From assembly GCF_954871325.1 (NCBI RefSeq), contig NC_088777.1, positions 18,887,366-18,951,365 on the forward strand: 64,000 nt of DNA, written 5' to 3'. Position numbers and translations under genes: made by a program. Below are positions 47,897 through 61,977 of the stretch, one piece after another; the first letter of the stretch is position 1; the number at the start of each line of letters is the position of its first letter. The notes beneath the pieces are model-generated. The model saw only the letters and a list, made by a program, of their open reading frames with translations. It was not told where the DNA came from and searched no databases. The stretch is from Gordionus sp. m RMFG-2023 (Eukaryota; Nematomorpha; Gordioida; Chordodea; Parachordodidae).

Positions 47897-50800
47897 TGGT
47901 GCCGTGACCAAAACCGAATGTTAATAAGTTTGTGGAATAATTTTGAGAAGGTTAAATGTGTGTTGAGAAATTATAATATAATAATATTAAAAGCTTTCAA
48001 TTTGAATATGATATATAAGAAATAGTATTAATAGAATTGGGGCAAAATTTGAGTAGATTTACAATAAATATTGATGATAAATTAGCACTAAGTAATTATA
48101 TAGGAGAAAATTTAAACAAATTTTAAAACTTGTTATAAGTTGAGTTGAATTTATATATATGTGTATTATTGGGGTATTCACATTATTATTTCTGTCTTAT
48201 CTATTATTTTAATTCAAAATATTTATTTTAAAAGTGATAGTAAATTTTTTGAATGAATAGTTTTAAATTTATAAGATATTGGGAATTTCAATATATATTG
48301 CGTATATGGGTGTGTAGTATAGTCCTGGGAAGGGACTAGAAAAAGTTGAAGCGTGAGAATCAAGGGGCAGACCCTGACAATAAAGGGGAATCATGGAGAA
48401 GATGATGTGATGGGGAAAGTAACTTGGATACCTGTACAAGAGGTAATAAGGGGTTGAACAGATAGTGAGATATTAGGTTTACAAGAAAATAATTTATGAA
48501 AAATATGGATATAAAAATCAAGTTCTGAGACCGTATGGGGACAGAGAAGGTTTGTTTAAAAAAAGAACTGAGATGAATAGGAGATTTAATTCGTGAGGGA
48601 GGGGAGATATTACTTATTATAACTGTGGTGGGCAAGGACATATGGTCAAAGATTGTCAAGAGACAAAATATTTTGAGTGCGGCAAATATGGTCGTAAGCC
48701 CCATACTGTCCGCGTAAGCAGGAGAAATAGAGATGCGTCAGGTGCGGAAGATTTGGTCATAATAAAGAGGATTGTAGTGTAGGCAGATATAATGCAAGAG
48801 GTGGTTTTCCACAAATGGGAATGGATTAAAATACTCTTAATCTGCTAGCTATAGAAAGTGAAAGAAATAGTAAAGTAAATATGCCTAATTATAAGGAAGA
48901 AAGAGGAGAGTGTAATACGATGTATTTAAATGTCGTAAGGAGGAAGGTCATGTGGCAAGAGATTGTATGAGTTGGTGACTATATGATGGTGGAGAATATA
49001 TGATGGGAAATAGATCTTGGCAGAGGAAAGGGTTAGAGATATAAAATAAATGAAAAACATAAATATGATACAAGAAGGGAGAGCGTATGACATTTGTCCT
49101 AAAGTATTGTTAAATTTTAATGGAAGGGCTGTTTCAATGTTATTTGATACGGGAGCAGCGATTTTGGTGATGGGATACGATATATATCGGAGTATTTGGC
49201 CAGACGAGGCAATTAAAAGGGAATAGAGATAAGAATTCGACGGTTCAGAGATGTCAGTGATGGGAAGAATTGAAATAGAAGTTATAGTGGAGGAGCGAGT
49301 TGAGATATTAGATTTATGGATCATAGATAAAGGGGTAGAAACAATGTTGGGATGGGAATGGATTCCGCGGTCCGTGGTATGGTTTTTGGGGTGTATTTGC
49401 ATAGGATATTTTGTGCCCCTTAAAAGTGATGATTAAAGTTTAGAGATGAGGTATTGGTGTGGGGAAGGGTTGCCAGGGATTGAAATTATATTTCATAGAG
49501 AAGGGGAAGAAGAGAGGGATGGGAGAGTTAGGAATTTTAGGGGAGAAACTGAGGGATATTTTTGGAGAGAAATTGAGGGGAATTCTAGAGGGAAAATTGG
49601 GGGAATTATAGGGGAGAAATCGGGGCATATTTTAGGATGAAAATAGGGGGAATTCTAGGGGCGAAATTTGTGGGAAGGATAGCGAAATAACATGATGGGT
49701 TGCGAAAAAGAGAGATCAAGTTGCGAGATAAAGGGTTAGATATGGACCAATATAGGGGATATCAAGCTAGAAATAGCTCAAGTCGGGGAAGGAGTGCGAA
49801 AATCAGTGGACAAAGATTAAGAAATATTTGACGTAGAGTTGGGATGCTTAAGAGGTTATAAGGTAGATATTAAATTAAAGAAAAATTGTGTACCAAAATT
49901 TTGTGCGTTGTGAAGATTACCTCTTAAATGGCTAAAAGAGGTGGAAATAGAGTTTAATCAATGGGTAAGAAAGGACATCGTATGTCCAATAGATTATAGT
50001 GAGTGGGCGACACCATAGTGCTAGTGAAGAAAGCGAATGGGAAGCTTAGATTGTGCGCAGATTTCCGAGTGATTTTAAACACATAGGTTGTGGAAGTAAA
50101 ATATCTGTTACGGCGGATTGAGGAGATATTGGCCAATTTAAAATGTAGCTTATAATTTTCTAAGGTCGATTTTTCAAATGCCTATTTACAACTGCGAATA
50201 AGGTCGAAGTGAGGAAATTGTTAACAATTACGACTCCGCAAGGGTTGTATGCTGCAGATTATCTTTCGGACTTAGTTCGACTCCAATTTTTTAGCCAACC
50301 ATGGCAGCCGTTTTTCAGTGGTTGGAAGGGGTTTCCTATTTTATGGATGATGTGTTAGTGACGGGGGTAACAAACATGAACAGAGATTGGAAGAGGTGTT
50401 TAAGAGAATTAAAGAAAAAGGTTTGCGGGCAAGTGCTGAAAAAAATGTGTTAGTGACGATGGAAGTATTGTATTTGCGACACCGAATTACAGGGAAGGAG
50501 GTGAGACCCATAATAAAAATATGGTTGAAATAATACGTAAAGGCCAGGTAATAAATTGGAGATGCAATCATTTTTGGGGATTGTTAATTATTATCATCGA
50601 TTTCTGGTTAATAGAGAAACAAAATAGAGCTGAGGCGGAAAGTGGTCAAGTGTTGATTCGAACAGTGACAGCAATATCAAGAGGTGGACCAATAACATGG
50701 GAAGAAATTAAAAAAAGCTACATTGAAAGATCGAAAACTGATGCGTATTAAGGCTTGTATAATGGGTCGAAAGCCATGGAGAGTTGGGGATAAAAGGTTC

Positions 50801-52169
50801 AAAAAATTAGAGAAAGAGTTCATGATAGTGGATGAATGTGTGGTACGAGGAAATTGTGAAGTAGTTCCGTGGAAATTAAGAGAAGCGGTGTTAATTATGA
50901 TTCATGCGGGGCATCAAGGAGTTGAACGGATGAAATAATGGGGAAGAGAATATGTGTGGTGTCCTGGGATGAATGGAGATTATAAATATAAGTCGGAATT
51001 GTGTGATGTGTAATTATTGGGATAGTATGCTTTATAGAGTTAAGGAAAGTGTTTGGCCTAAAGCTACTCAACCGTTGGAGAGGGTTCATAGAGACTTCTT
51101 CGATTTTGAAAATAAAATATTTATTCTTGGTGGACGCTTATTCGAAGTGGGTAGAATATGAAAAAATGAGAGGGTTAACGACCAAAGTGGTGTTAAAAAC
51201 TTTAAAAAAACATATGGACCAGGTTTGGGGGTGCGAAATAATCGTTTCGGGTGGAGGGCCAGCTTTTATAAGTAGAATTATAGAACCTTTTGTCCTGAAA
51301 CGGGTGCAAAGCATATATTAGCTCCACCGCAACAGAGCTAAAATAAACAAGCAGAGAGAATGGTGGCGATAGTGAAGAGTTGGTTAAGAAAATCTAATAT
51401 TGAGGAAGTGAAATATGGATAGCGGTGGTTTACTATAATAATAGCAAAAAGGGGGAAAAATTTCTCCAGTGAAATATGGATAGCGGTGGCTTACTATAAT
51501 AATAGCAAAAAGGGGGAAAAAATCTCCGGCGGAGAAATTTTTCGGGCTCCGTACTCGCATGCTTTTGGGTTTATTAAAGCTCACGCCGTATAAATTGAGA
51601 ATGACCAAGAGTAGTGATGGGAAAGTGAGGATGCGAATTTGTGATAGGTCAGACAGTGTGGGTCCGAATTTATGTGGGTACAAGAAAATGGGAATTAAGA
51701 ATAATAATGGAGAAAGTGGGGAGCAAAATGTATAAAATAAAATTAGGAGATGGAAGAAATGTGGGAAGACATTCCGATCAAATACGGAGGGAAGTACAAT
51801 CGGGAAGATTACGGTCTGGTTGCGAAGTGTTGAGAGAAAAATTGAAGTATTATAAGTGAGAATAATAATGTGAAAAATAAGTAAAAAGAAAGGGGTGGGA
51901 GTTAGGAGAAAATTATTATTATACGGGAATATGGAATGCCAAAGCAAATATTCCTGAGTTTTTAAAATGGGTCTTAAGAGTTGATATAGCACGGGAGTAG
52001 TACATATATATATCCTTATTGCAATGTGTGCATTTAATGTTATAAATATATATCCGTATTGCAATATATGTTGGTAATTAAGAGAATTGGAAAAAGTGTA
52101 ATATACTGTTGTTAATTTAAATTGCTGAAGAATAAAAAGGGAGAAAAACAAGGTTATTGAAAGGAAAAA

Positions 52170-52850
52170 TTGTGGCGTATAATTTAGCAGAGGGGAAGGA
52201 ATGTCAAATTTCAGATGTCCCTGGCATAGAAAATAAAAGAGTTGTAATAGAATTTACGAGCTATGACAAATTTTCAAAATATATTATTGGGTGTCATGGT
52301 GTAGTATGGATCATAGATTATAAAATTTGGTAAAAAAAGTGATGATTAAAGGTTATTTTAAAAAACTAGTATGTTAAAAATAACTATTTTATTTGAAATA
52401 AAAAATGTTTTAGTTATTTTAAGAAAAATTTGTTATTAAATATTTTATGAGATGAATAGGGGAAATTAAAAATTGTGTATAAAAGTGGTGAGAATTATTA
52501 TGGGAGTTGTAAAAAATTTTTTTGAAAATTTAATACAAATTTTTTTTTAGATTTTATTAAAAGATTGTTAAAGTATACAATTAAAAGATTTAATGACGAG
52601 ATGGTTATTCATAAATTCATATATTTACTGGGGTTCATTGTTAGAATAAATGTATATACTCAAGGCACCGATGATCAAATTTCTGAGATGCTTCTACCCG
52701 TGGTGCAATCATTTCAAACTAGACGAGGGTGGAACCCGGTGCTCACCTGCTACCTTTGTCAGTCTTGGGACCACTTACAAGATCGGTGTCCCCGCAGACC
52801 AAGGAGATAAACAGAAAGGTATGAAAAACCATCAGCACGGCACGTGATAT
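52170..52850 (+). other. extra open stretch between integrase and right LTR (fossil)
   Basis: Two open stretches lie after the integrase: one at about 52170-52333 and one at 52565-52810. The second ends with CYLCQSWDHLQDRC, a Cys-x2-Cys-x4-His-x4-Cys zinc knuckle. Such a knuckle normally belongs near the front of the element. It may be a second gag-like frame or a fragment of another element inserted here. Confidence 0.5.
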
Positions 52851-53032
52851 TCCGAGGACACAGGCGGCACCAATGATTGCGGAGGAGAAACACACAACTG
52901 CTGCCACGGGGATACAAATGGGAGAAGGAAGTACTGCGAAAAATGAATTAGCAAATCTAGATATGACAGATGTAGAAATGGATGAATTCCTGAAGGGAGA
53001 GTAATGGAATTTTGATTTTTCAAAGGGTGAGC

Positions 53033-53360
53033 TGAGACAATACAATTTTTTGTTATAAATTTATTTGAAAAGATTTTTATTATATTAAATATTGTTATTA
53101 TTATCATAGATTTTTCTTCTGTTAATAGTTTTTTTATACAAAAATATTCATTATTATAATTTTTAATTTTAAAAAGAAAAGAAGAAAAAATCTTTGTTGC
53201 AAATTAATTAATTAATAAGGAAAATAAAAAGCAAAAAATGTTAAAAATAAAATATTGTAAAATATTGAATTAGTGTTGGAAATAAAGATTAGAAAGTGTA
53301 AGAAATAAAATATTGAATAAGTGTGGGAAATCAAGGTTAGACAGTGTAAGTAATAGAATA
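53033..53360 (+). repeat. right LTR of the 47458-53360 fossil
   Basis: Starts TGAGACAATACA and ends AAGTAATAGAATA. It is about 330 bases, shorter than the left copy, and lies just after a purine-rich run (caaagggtgag). Exact borders and target duplication could not be fixed. Confidence 0.75.
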
Positions 53361-55475
53361 ATGTATATTTCAGTAGATTTTTTTAACAATGGATGTGAGC
53401 TGTGTAGCTGTAGAAGATAAATAGATATTATGACTTTCTTTAAAAACTTGAGGGTCCGAAAGTGCGTAAAGTATGAAGAAATAAAGGCTCAATGATTTCT
53501 TTTATAAAAACAAATATATATATTTTAGATAAATTTGGAATTAAGAGATTTTTAGATTTAAATTAGCTGTAGACATGTTTGACAAAATATGATGATTAAT
53601 AGCTAAATGAGGGCTACAGGTAAATGATTCAATGAATATATTAGTTTAGACTAATTGAGGGTAAAAGGATGGTATAATTAGACAAGTTTATTTTGGTATA
53701 TATGAAATATGTATTTTAAATTTAAGAATGAATGGTAAAAATGAAATATTCAGAAATTAGGAAAAGGTTTGGTGGTTTGATAGTATATTTTATATAATAA
53801 TTTATAAAAAGAATTAGACATTAAGACTTCGATCAAGTTAGGATAAAGAAACAAAAGAATCGATATATCGGCAAGAGCGAACTGTCACAGAAAACGCAGA
53901 AGTCGACGATCAGTAGTTATCGGTACAAGAATTTTGGATCGTTCAAAGGTAATCGTTAATCATATAATAATGTTGATCAATTGTTTACCGAGAAAAGCGC
54001 TAATAACATTTATAAAGAACGTTAGAAACAAGCCACAGACCAGAATAATTTATTAAGAAAATTTCTGGCGAAATTTAGAAAAAACAAAAGTTGACAAGAA
54101 AGACTAGAATCAATCGATAATATTTGACTAACATGCCTGAATCGTTGAGAAGCAAGCATTGATAGAGTACAGGCTTTTATAAATTTTAGAAGAAATACAA
54201 ATTTGTAAAGGCAATAAGCGGTAATCTGATACAAAGAGTTGTTAAAAGCTAAGAATAGAAGACAAAGGACATTCGTCGTTAAAACTTAGAGGACAAAAAA
54301 GATTAACCCAGGATATGATTAAAAAGTCTTCGAATAAAGAATGAAAGATAACATTGGTGAAGATACAAGATTAGTAAAACAGAAATCGAAATAAAAATTG
54401 GTCATTTGCAGGTTGATCTAATTTAAGTGGAAGAGTGTTGAATAGGTAAATAATTACTTATTGAATTATGGAGATTGTTTATGCACAGACAGTATATTTT
54501 ATTTTGTAAAAGAGATGAAAACGCGTGATAATTGTAGATATTTTGTATTTTAACGGTAAAACAATTGTTCAGTTATTCACTTAATTTTTTTATATTTTTC
54601 TTATAATTTTTATATTTTTCTCATAATTTTTATTTAATTTATACCTTTTACATTAAGTGTAATTATGATTATGGGAGGAATAAAGATCATTAAAGGGTAA
54701 CTTGAATATGTATTGTCTATTTTAGGATATTGACATTTTGTTTAATCTTGATACCCTTTATTATTCAATCTATAATCTATGGTGTTCAAACCTTCAATTT
54801 TATAATATTGACTCCTCCCCACATTTTTATATAGGATTTGTCAGTATACTAATTTTTTCATCTATTACCCAATATAATTGTAATAATTTATTACAATTAT
54901 CTCGCCCCTTTCACACGTAATGTAAATTTTATTGAATGCTAGTCATTTTTTTGTTTTAACCGATGTGAATATATTTTGATATAGAAGGTTTATTTAATTA
55001 ACAAAAGTCAATATACCAATTTAAAAAGATATATATTAGCTTTGTGATATAAATGTTTATTTTTACTGTTCTGCGGCTATATAATATAATTATATTTCCT
55101 GCTATATAAGAAAACGTTAAATTATATTTTGTTATTCATTCTACTAACATTTACTTTAACCAAATAAAATACTACTCATATTCTTAATTCTGAACAAATA
55201 TATTTATGTTCTATACAATGATAATCATTGGTTCTATATCTGTAACCAATATACAGATTATTATAATTTAATCGAAAAAAATATGGTTATGGCGCGAATA
55301 TTTTTTTTATATTAAAATCTTTATGTCAAAATTATTTAAACTTAAATTTTTATGTTTAATTTTTTACTGACCTGTTTTTTTTTCATTAGGATTTTTAGAG
55401 CAGATAATTATATATTGGAATCCTTAACAATAGTATAATAGTTAATATTCAGATAATATATTGTATTTTTATTAG
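53361..55475. other. 2.1 kb with no gene recognised
   Basis: AT-rich sequence between the LTR fossil and the phosphatase exons. No transposon end is identified. The first exon(s) of the phosphatase (signal peptide and the strand before Arg-His-Gly) should lie here, but no convincing candidate was seen. Confidence 0.45.
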
Positions 55476-57480
55476 ATATACAGGCACGGTGATAGAAGTC
55501 CAGTATGGGTTTACCCAAATGATAGATATGATAAAACATATTGGTCTAATGGGTTAGGCCAACTGACTAAAGTTACATTATAATATTTTCTTATAATATA
55601 TATCAATATATATTTTAGGTTGGTATTCAACAGGAATATATTTTGGGAACTCTTATTAAAAACAGATATACAAATAATTCCCAATTTTTAAATACATCAT
55701 ATAAATCGGAAGAAATTATTATTAGAAGCACAGATGTGGATAGAACTCTTATGAGTGCTCAGTCTGTCTTAACAGGGTTGTATCCTCCTAATAATAGTTA
55801 TGAAGAACAACAAGTTTGGAAGCCAGATTTGAATTGGCAACCAATTCCTGTACACACTATACCCTTAAACAGTGATTATGTATAAAATAATTATTTTGTA
55901 AATTATTGTATAATACATAATAGTTATTAAATGCAGGAGCTGCATGCCCATTATTTAAAACTATGGAAGAACAAATATGGACAAAAGATGATATTGCTAT
56001 AGATGTGAATAAGAAATATATGGTTTATAATTTAAAGCAATTTATTTTAAAAATTTGAATATTTTATTTTGAGAAATATTGTGTAAACTATAAATGAGAT
56101 GACAATTTAATCATTTCTTTTTTATGATGACCTTTCTATTAAATATTTTGATATTGTATAAATAATACGATTACTAAATGTTATATTACTTATTTATTAG
56201 GACATGTCTAAAGCCCGAATAATTAAAATATGCATTTTAGAATAATTGTTCAAATTAATTAAATATAATATATTGAAGATAAATAGGGTCATGTCTAAGA
56301 GTTATTTGGCTCCCCCAAAAGTTTAATTTTTCAATAGAATTTTCCAAAATTGTTTTATTTTAATTTATACTTTTTTTATATTTAAAACAGAATTATAATT
56401 TTTTAAAATACAGATATTACATATAATCAATAAGGCTTATTAACAATATTGAATAATGAATTATTTTCTGCTAAACAAATTGAATAATTTTAAATATGAA
56501 TGATAAATTTCCAATTTGTTTAAATAAAAATGGAAATGTGTCACAAATCATATTAATGCTGCATATTATCGAAATTTTTGAAATTAATATTTGTATTTTA
56601 TATCCCTCCCCCATTACCTTTACTTTTTTTTTATAAAAACATAAGGACTTATTCAATTTTTTACAAAATGAATCTGGAGTTGTGCCTTTTAACCTTAAAA
56701 GCTTAGACATTTTGGTGGATCCAATGATATGTGAAGTATGATATGTATTTATAATAGTATTGTCTTTATGGAATGTAGGCTTCCCAAAATTTTCATGTGA
56801 GGATTAATCTTTTAATTTTAAATCATTTACTTATTAAAATTGTTGAATTTTAAGACTCTGATTTACCAGAAATATATTCTAGTATGTATAGATAACTTAA
56901 TTGGCAATTAGTTTATGATTTTCAACAATTTCGTGTATGTAATAGAATGACCAAAATCTTTCTTGATATTGTTTGAAATTCATAGGATGTTATATACTAC
57001 ACATGCTTTAATCAATAACATCAGATTTTTTTAAGTAAATAATTATCGTAGTTGATATAAGGAATTTCATATCCTTGCATATAGATTCCAGATAAATTAT
57101 TAAATTAAAACTTACCACATATATATAACAGGTAAGTATTTAGTATCATCAAATACATGTTTGAAGGTCTAAATTAACATATAATAATAAATATTCCCAT
57201 TCAAATAAATTAAACAAGATTGATCAAAATAAAAAATCTATATTTGATTATAGTTTTTAAAAGTAAATAATTTATTGGTTAAATTTATACCTCTATATAC
57301 ATAGAGTTTATTTGAAATTTAAACTATATCAACAAAATTTTTATATTTTTAACAAGATATCCCATAATCTCACTCAACCTAAATGGCTTAATCAAACAAC
57401 TGTGGATTTATTGTTAGAACTTCATAATTTGCGATTCAAACTCAACTACAAATATCCTAAAATGCAAACTCTATCTGCAG
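55476..57480 (+). CDS. histidine acid phosphatase, partial multi-exon gene
   Basis: Exon A (55476-55571) reads [20 protein letters not shown]: the catalytic Arg-His-Gly-x-Arg-x-Pro motif. After a 47-base intron, exon B (55619-55871) reads [17 protein letters not shown], then [20 protein letters not shown] (phosphate-binding Arg-Ser-Thr-x-x-x-Arg) and [12 protein letters not shown]. Exon C (55937-56022) reads [14 protein letters not shown]. Exon D (about 57352-57480) reads [20 protein letters not shown] and ends at GCAG|GTAAAA. These follow prostatic/lysosomal acid phosphatase (secreted or lysosomal phosphomonoesterase) in order. Missing: signal peptide, the segment between C and D, and the C-terminal part with the catalytic His-Asp. 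An LTR fossil begins 825 bases after exon D. It could be a live gene with exons I cannot see, or a broken one. Confidence 0.8.
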
Positions 57481-58304
57481 GTAAAATTTTAAAAAATTTC
57501 TTTCTTTTATTTTTATTTAAAAAAAAAATTGTCCTAAATTAATTGGAAATATCTAAATGAGTTTACATCATAATGGAGAAACAAATTTTCAGGATGCCTA
57601 AAAAAATATTATACAATATTTTTGAACACACCTAAAAATGGACTCTATCCGTGAATTGTGAGCACTATAGTTGGGTAATTGTACAGTGCATTTAAATCAT
57701 TGATTTGTTTTAAAAAAAATCAAAAAGTTGGGGGTGATGTTGCTTAATTTTCTAAAATGGCTTAGCCAAGTTTTTATGTCAAAAAATTACCTAAGCATAT
57801 TTAAGCTTTTCTAATTTTTTTACTATATGGTTTAAACCATTTTTTGGTTTAGGCAAGATTTTTAGCCAATTGCGCAAAACTAATATATGATTACAAATCA
57901 AATAGAAACACGTAGTAAAATAGTGTTTTTGCTTTCTATATTAAATAATATCTCGAATCTTGAGTGATAAAAACTCTAAGATAGAATTTTTGTTGATGAT
58001 ATGATACAGAAACAATCCTTATCTTTAATCAAGTAGCTTCTTTAGCTTCTGTAGAAATAATGTTTTCCTATTTTGGCCTAATCATAAATAAGGAAATAGG
58101 CTTAGACCACAAAAAATATGAAAATTATTTTTTATTTTAGATATTTTTATAATAATATATTATATTATTTAATTTTTTATTGTTTAAATTTACATTAAAG
58201 AATTACTTATTATATATAAGAACATTGTTTATTAGTCATACAAATATAAGATCAAATAAATTGATGAAAATATTTAATATTTGATAAGTATTGAATTGTT
58301 GTTT
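57481..58304. other. no feature recognised
   Basis: AT-rich stretch after the last visible phosphatase exon. The expected exon with the Ser-Ala-His-Asp catalytic motif is not seen here. A few ag acceptors are present but open no matching frame. Confidence 0.4.
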
Positions 58305-58438
58305 TGTTATTTTTTTGTATTTTTTGTAAAATGTTTATTTTCATTATTATCATATGAATTTGAATAACGAAAAAATGAGATTTTGAAAAAATAAAAAATT
58401 GCGATTTCGATATTTCCACTACTAAAAAAGACACTACA
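58305..58438 (+). repeat. left LTR of the 58305-62120 fossil
   Basis: TGTTATTTTTTTG opens it and GACACTACA closes it. The block gaatttgaataacgaaaaaa is shared exactly with the right copy. It is immediately followed by the primer-binding site. Confidence 0.85.
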
Positions 58439-61400
58439 AAAATGGCGCAGTCGATAAAAAGTTTAATGGATTCAAACTTGTGTTACAAAGATTGGTATGA
58501 CTTATTTAAAGAATTTAAAAACACAATCAAGGTTAACATCATCACAAGAAAAATCCCTGTTATTAACAACAATAGGATTTTATGCGCACCAGATAGTCCA
58601 GGAAATAAAGAGGTATTAGAAATACATAACATTTTACTCAAATTTTTACATCCTTACCTAATATAATTATAGAAAGATATAATTTTTATCAATATAATCA
58701 AAAAAATGAGGAAAAATTAATAGACTATATACAAAATCTTCGAAAAGTGAATTTGGGGAATATTTAAATACTGCATTAAGAGATAATTAAATATTCGGAA
58801 TAAAAAATCCTAAAATTATTCAAAGATTATTATCTGAAGATCATATAGACATAAATAAAGCTAATCAATTAGCTACTGCAGTAGAAACAGCTATAAAAAA
58901 TACAAAATGATGAAACTAAAATTGATCAGTTAAAAGTGGAACATAATGATAATATAAATAAAATTCAAAAAGTTTAATGATAATGATAAACAATCCATAT
59001 CATACAATAATTATAATACGAGCTACAAAAAACCAAATCTCTTCCACTCCTGCTGCAGAAACTATAGAAGGGAAAATTGTTTTTTCAAGAATGCCACTTG
59101 TTATAAATGCAACAAAATTGGGCACATTGCTCAAGTCTGTAGAAAAGAAATAGTGAATTTTATTAATAATAAAACAAACGAATATAATCCAGAATTTTGG
59201 ATGGATGTTAAAATAAACAACAGTGATATCAGAATGGGATTAAATACTGGAGCTGGGGTAAGCATAATTAACGAAATAGATTGGAAAAATAAACTTAATT
59301 GTCCTGGATTAACAAATTGCATGCTAAAACTTAAAAGCTATACAGGAACCAATATACCACTTTGGTCAGACTGTAGTAAAAGTACAATATAAAGGACGAA
59401 CATCAGAACTAACTCTCATAATTACAAAAGGATATACCAGAAATCTCATTGGAAGAAACTGGATAACTAAATTTCCCAAAATGACTGAAATATCTGAAAG
59501 GACCATACAAATAAATAACATTAAAAATAAAGTTGAACAGATTGCTAAAAATAGGAGTAATAGAAAAAATTATTCATTCACTTTATGCATCACCCATAGT
59601 AATTGTTCAAAAGAAAGATAAAACATTACGAATTTGTGGGGATTTTAGAAGAACTATAAATCAAAATATTAATATTGATTCATACCCAATGCCAAGAATC
59701 CAAGATTTATTAGCCAGTTTGGGAAAAGGAGAATTTTCAATATTGGATCTCTCAGATGCCTATTTTCAAATTAAAGTGGGGTAAGAGTCTCAAAAATATC
59801 TTGTAATCAATACCCATAGAGGATTATTAATATACAAGACTACCTTTTGGCATATCGTCTTTTCCAGCAATATTTCAACAAGCCATCGAGAATTTATTAA
59901 AAGGTTTTGAAGGAGTAGCTTGTTATTTAGATGATATTATAATAACCCGGAAAAATAGAGAGAAGCACGAAACAAATTTAAAAAAGGTACTAAAATGTCT
60001 AGACAAAATTGGAATCAAGCTTAAGATAGAAAAATGTAAATTTTTCAAACAAAATGTATAATAGTCAAGACACAAGATTTAAAAAAACGGGATTACAACT
60101 ACAGAAAAAATAATATTGAGGCAGTAAAAAAAGCACCAGAACCAACAAACTTGAAACAATTACAGTCATTTCTAGGGTCAGCAACATACAATTCAAAATT
60201 TATTTCAAATTTTGCAACCAAAGCCAAACAATTATACAAATTATTAGAAAAAGCAGTTGCTTGGAGATCGACTAATGAATGCAAAGACGTGTATATAAAA
60301 ATAAAGCAAGAAATAAGTAGTACTCCAATATTACAACATTATCCAAAATTACCCAATTAGCAACAGATGCGTCAGCCATAGGATTTGGGGCAGTAATATC
60401 ACATATAGAGGGGGGTAAGGAGAGATCAATTGCATTCGCCTCAAGAACACTAAATGCAGCTGAGAAAAATTATAGCCAAATAGAAAGAGAAGCTCTCGTC
60501 ATCATATTTGGGGTTACAAAATTCATAGAATTTATATATGAAAAAAAGTTCACATTACAAACAGCCACAAGCCATTAATGAGTTTATTTAATCCAAGAAA
60601 AGATATACCAACAACATCTACTGCCAGAATACAAAGATGGACTTTATTATTAGTTGGTTACCAATATGAAATAGAAGTCAAAAGTAGTAGACAAATAGCA
60701 AATGCTGACATGCTATCTTGATTACCTATAAAGGGAACCCCAATATCAAAAGAAGAAACATTAAATTAAATACAGGTGGGAGAACAAACACCTTTAAATG
60801 CAAGTGAGATTAATGCTATGATGATGTACTCTCTAAAGTATACAGGTATGGAATAGACGGATGACTGATAAACTATGATACATGTTTAAAGGAGTAGCCA
60901 AAGGAGAGAGGAAATCACAACAGAGAGAGGTTGTTTGCTATGGAGAACTAACAGGTTAATACCACAACAATACTGAAACAACGTGTTAGACATGACACAT
61001 CAAGGACATATTGGAATGGTAAAAATGAAGATGAGAGCAAGACAATACGCATGGTGGCCCAATATAAACCAAGATATAGAAACATGGGTTGAAAAATGTA
61101 GAGAATGCCAGGAACAACATGATATGCCTCAAAAAACATCAATTCAGAATTGAAAACCAAAAGCATGGCACCGAGTACATATTGATTATGCATGCTAGCA
61201 GTAGCTGGCCAGAAATAGTTTCCATGACTAGTACTACAGAAAGCACGATCAAAATATTAAGAAATATTTTTGCCAGATTCGGATTTCATAAAATAATCGT
61301 TTCTGATAACGGACCACAATTCAGCAGCAAAGAATTCCATGACTTCTGCGAAAAAAACGGAATACAATTAGTGACGTCCTTACCATCCTCAGACAAACGG

Positions 61401-61977
61401 CATGGCCGAACGATTAGTTCGAACTTTTAAACAGAGCATGAATAAAAGAAACGAGGAGGATTTAGAAACCAGTCTAGCTATTTTTCTCTACAATTACAGA
61501 AATACACCAGGAGCATAAACTAAACAAAGTCCCGCTGAAATACTACTAAAAATTAAACCTAGAGAATTGTTAGACCAAATATTCGAACGGGGGAACAAAA
61601 AGGAGGAGAAGTTAGAATACTACACTCAAAAATTCGAGATAAATGAAAAAGTGTGGTCGCGCATTTACAATAATAAAGAAAAAAAAGGGAAAATGTTATT
61701 AAAAGCATACTCGGATCACTACGATATGAAGTAAGTATAGAGGGTAAAACCATTATACGTTATACTGATCAATTAAGGAAAAGAACCGGAAATATATTGA
61801 CTGATGAATACGAATTAGAAGAGAGACCTGAAGTGTAAGAGAGAACCCAAGAGAGAGTAAACAAAGAGGGCTTAATAAGCAATAACGATGAATTGAATCT
61901 AAAGGAGAGGGAGGAAGAAACTAGAAGTCAAGATCGTTATCCCAAAAGAATACGAACGAAGCCCAATAGATTGGGGT

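Larger units (their letters stand above)
47458..53360 (+). mobile_element. Ty3/gypsy LTR element, broken fossil
   Basis: Two long terminal repeats (47458-47896 and about 53033-53360) enclose a 5.1-kb interior in the usual order. It has zinc-knuckle-like CCHC signatures near 48620-48780, a protease with a D-T-G-A core near 49145, and reverse transcriptase with VDFSNAYLQLR near 50165. An integrase follows near 50880-51300, with a GPY/F-like tail near 51640-51790. This order (integrase after reverse transcriptase) is Ty3/gypsy. A primer-binding-like TGGTGCCGTGACC follows the left repeat. The element has clearly many breaks (ten or more), and the two repeats differ in length by about 100 bases and in many positions, so it is fairly old. 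Confidence 0.9.

Noticed and set aside
49251-49640. several overlapping frames on both strands near 49.2-49.6 kb
   Set aside because: They lie within the Ty3/gypsy fossil in purine-rich, repetitive text (gggagaaat); no separate gene is indicated.
51384-52151. 255-codon minus-strand open frame, the longest in the window
   Set aside because: Low-complexity Leu/Phe/Ile/Tyr/Ser text opposite the purine-rich coding strand of the Ty3/gypsy fossil; a composition shadow, with no domain or family motif.
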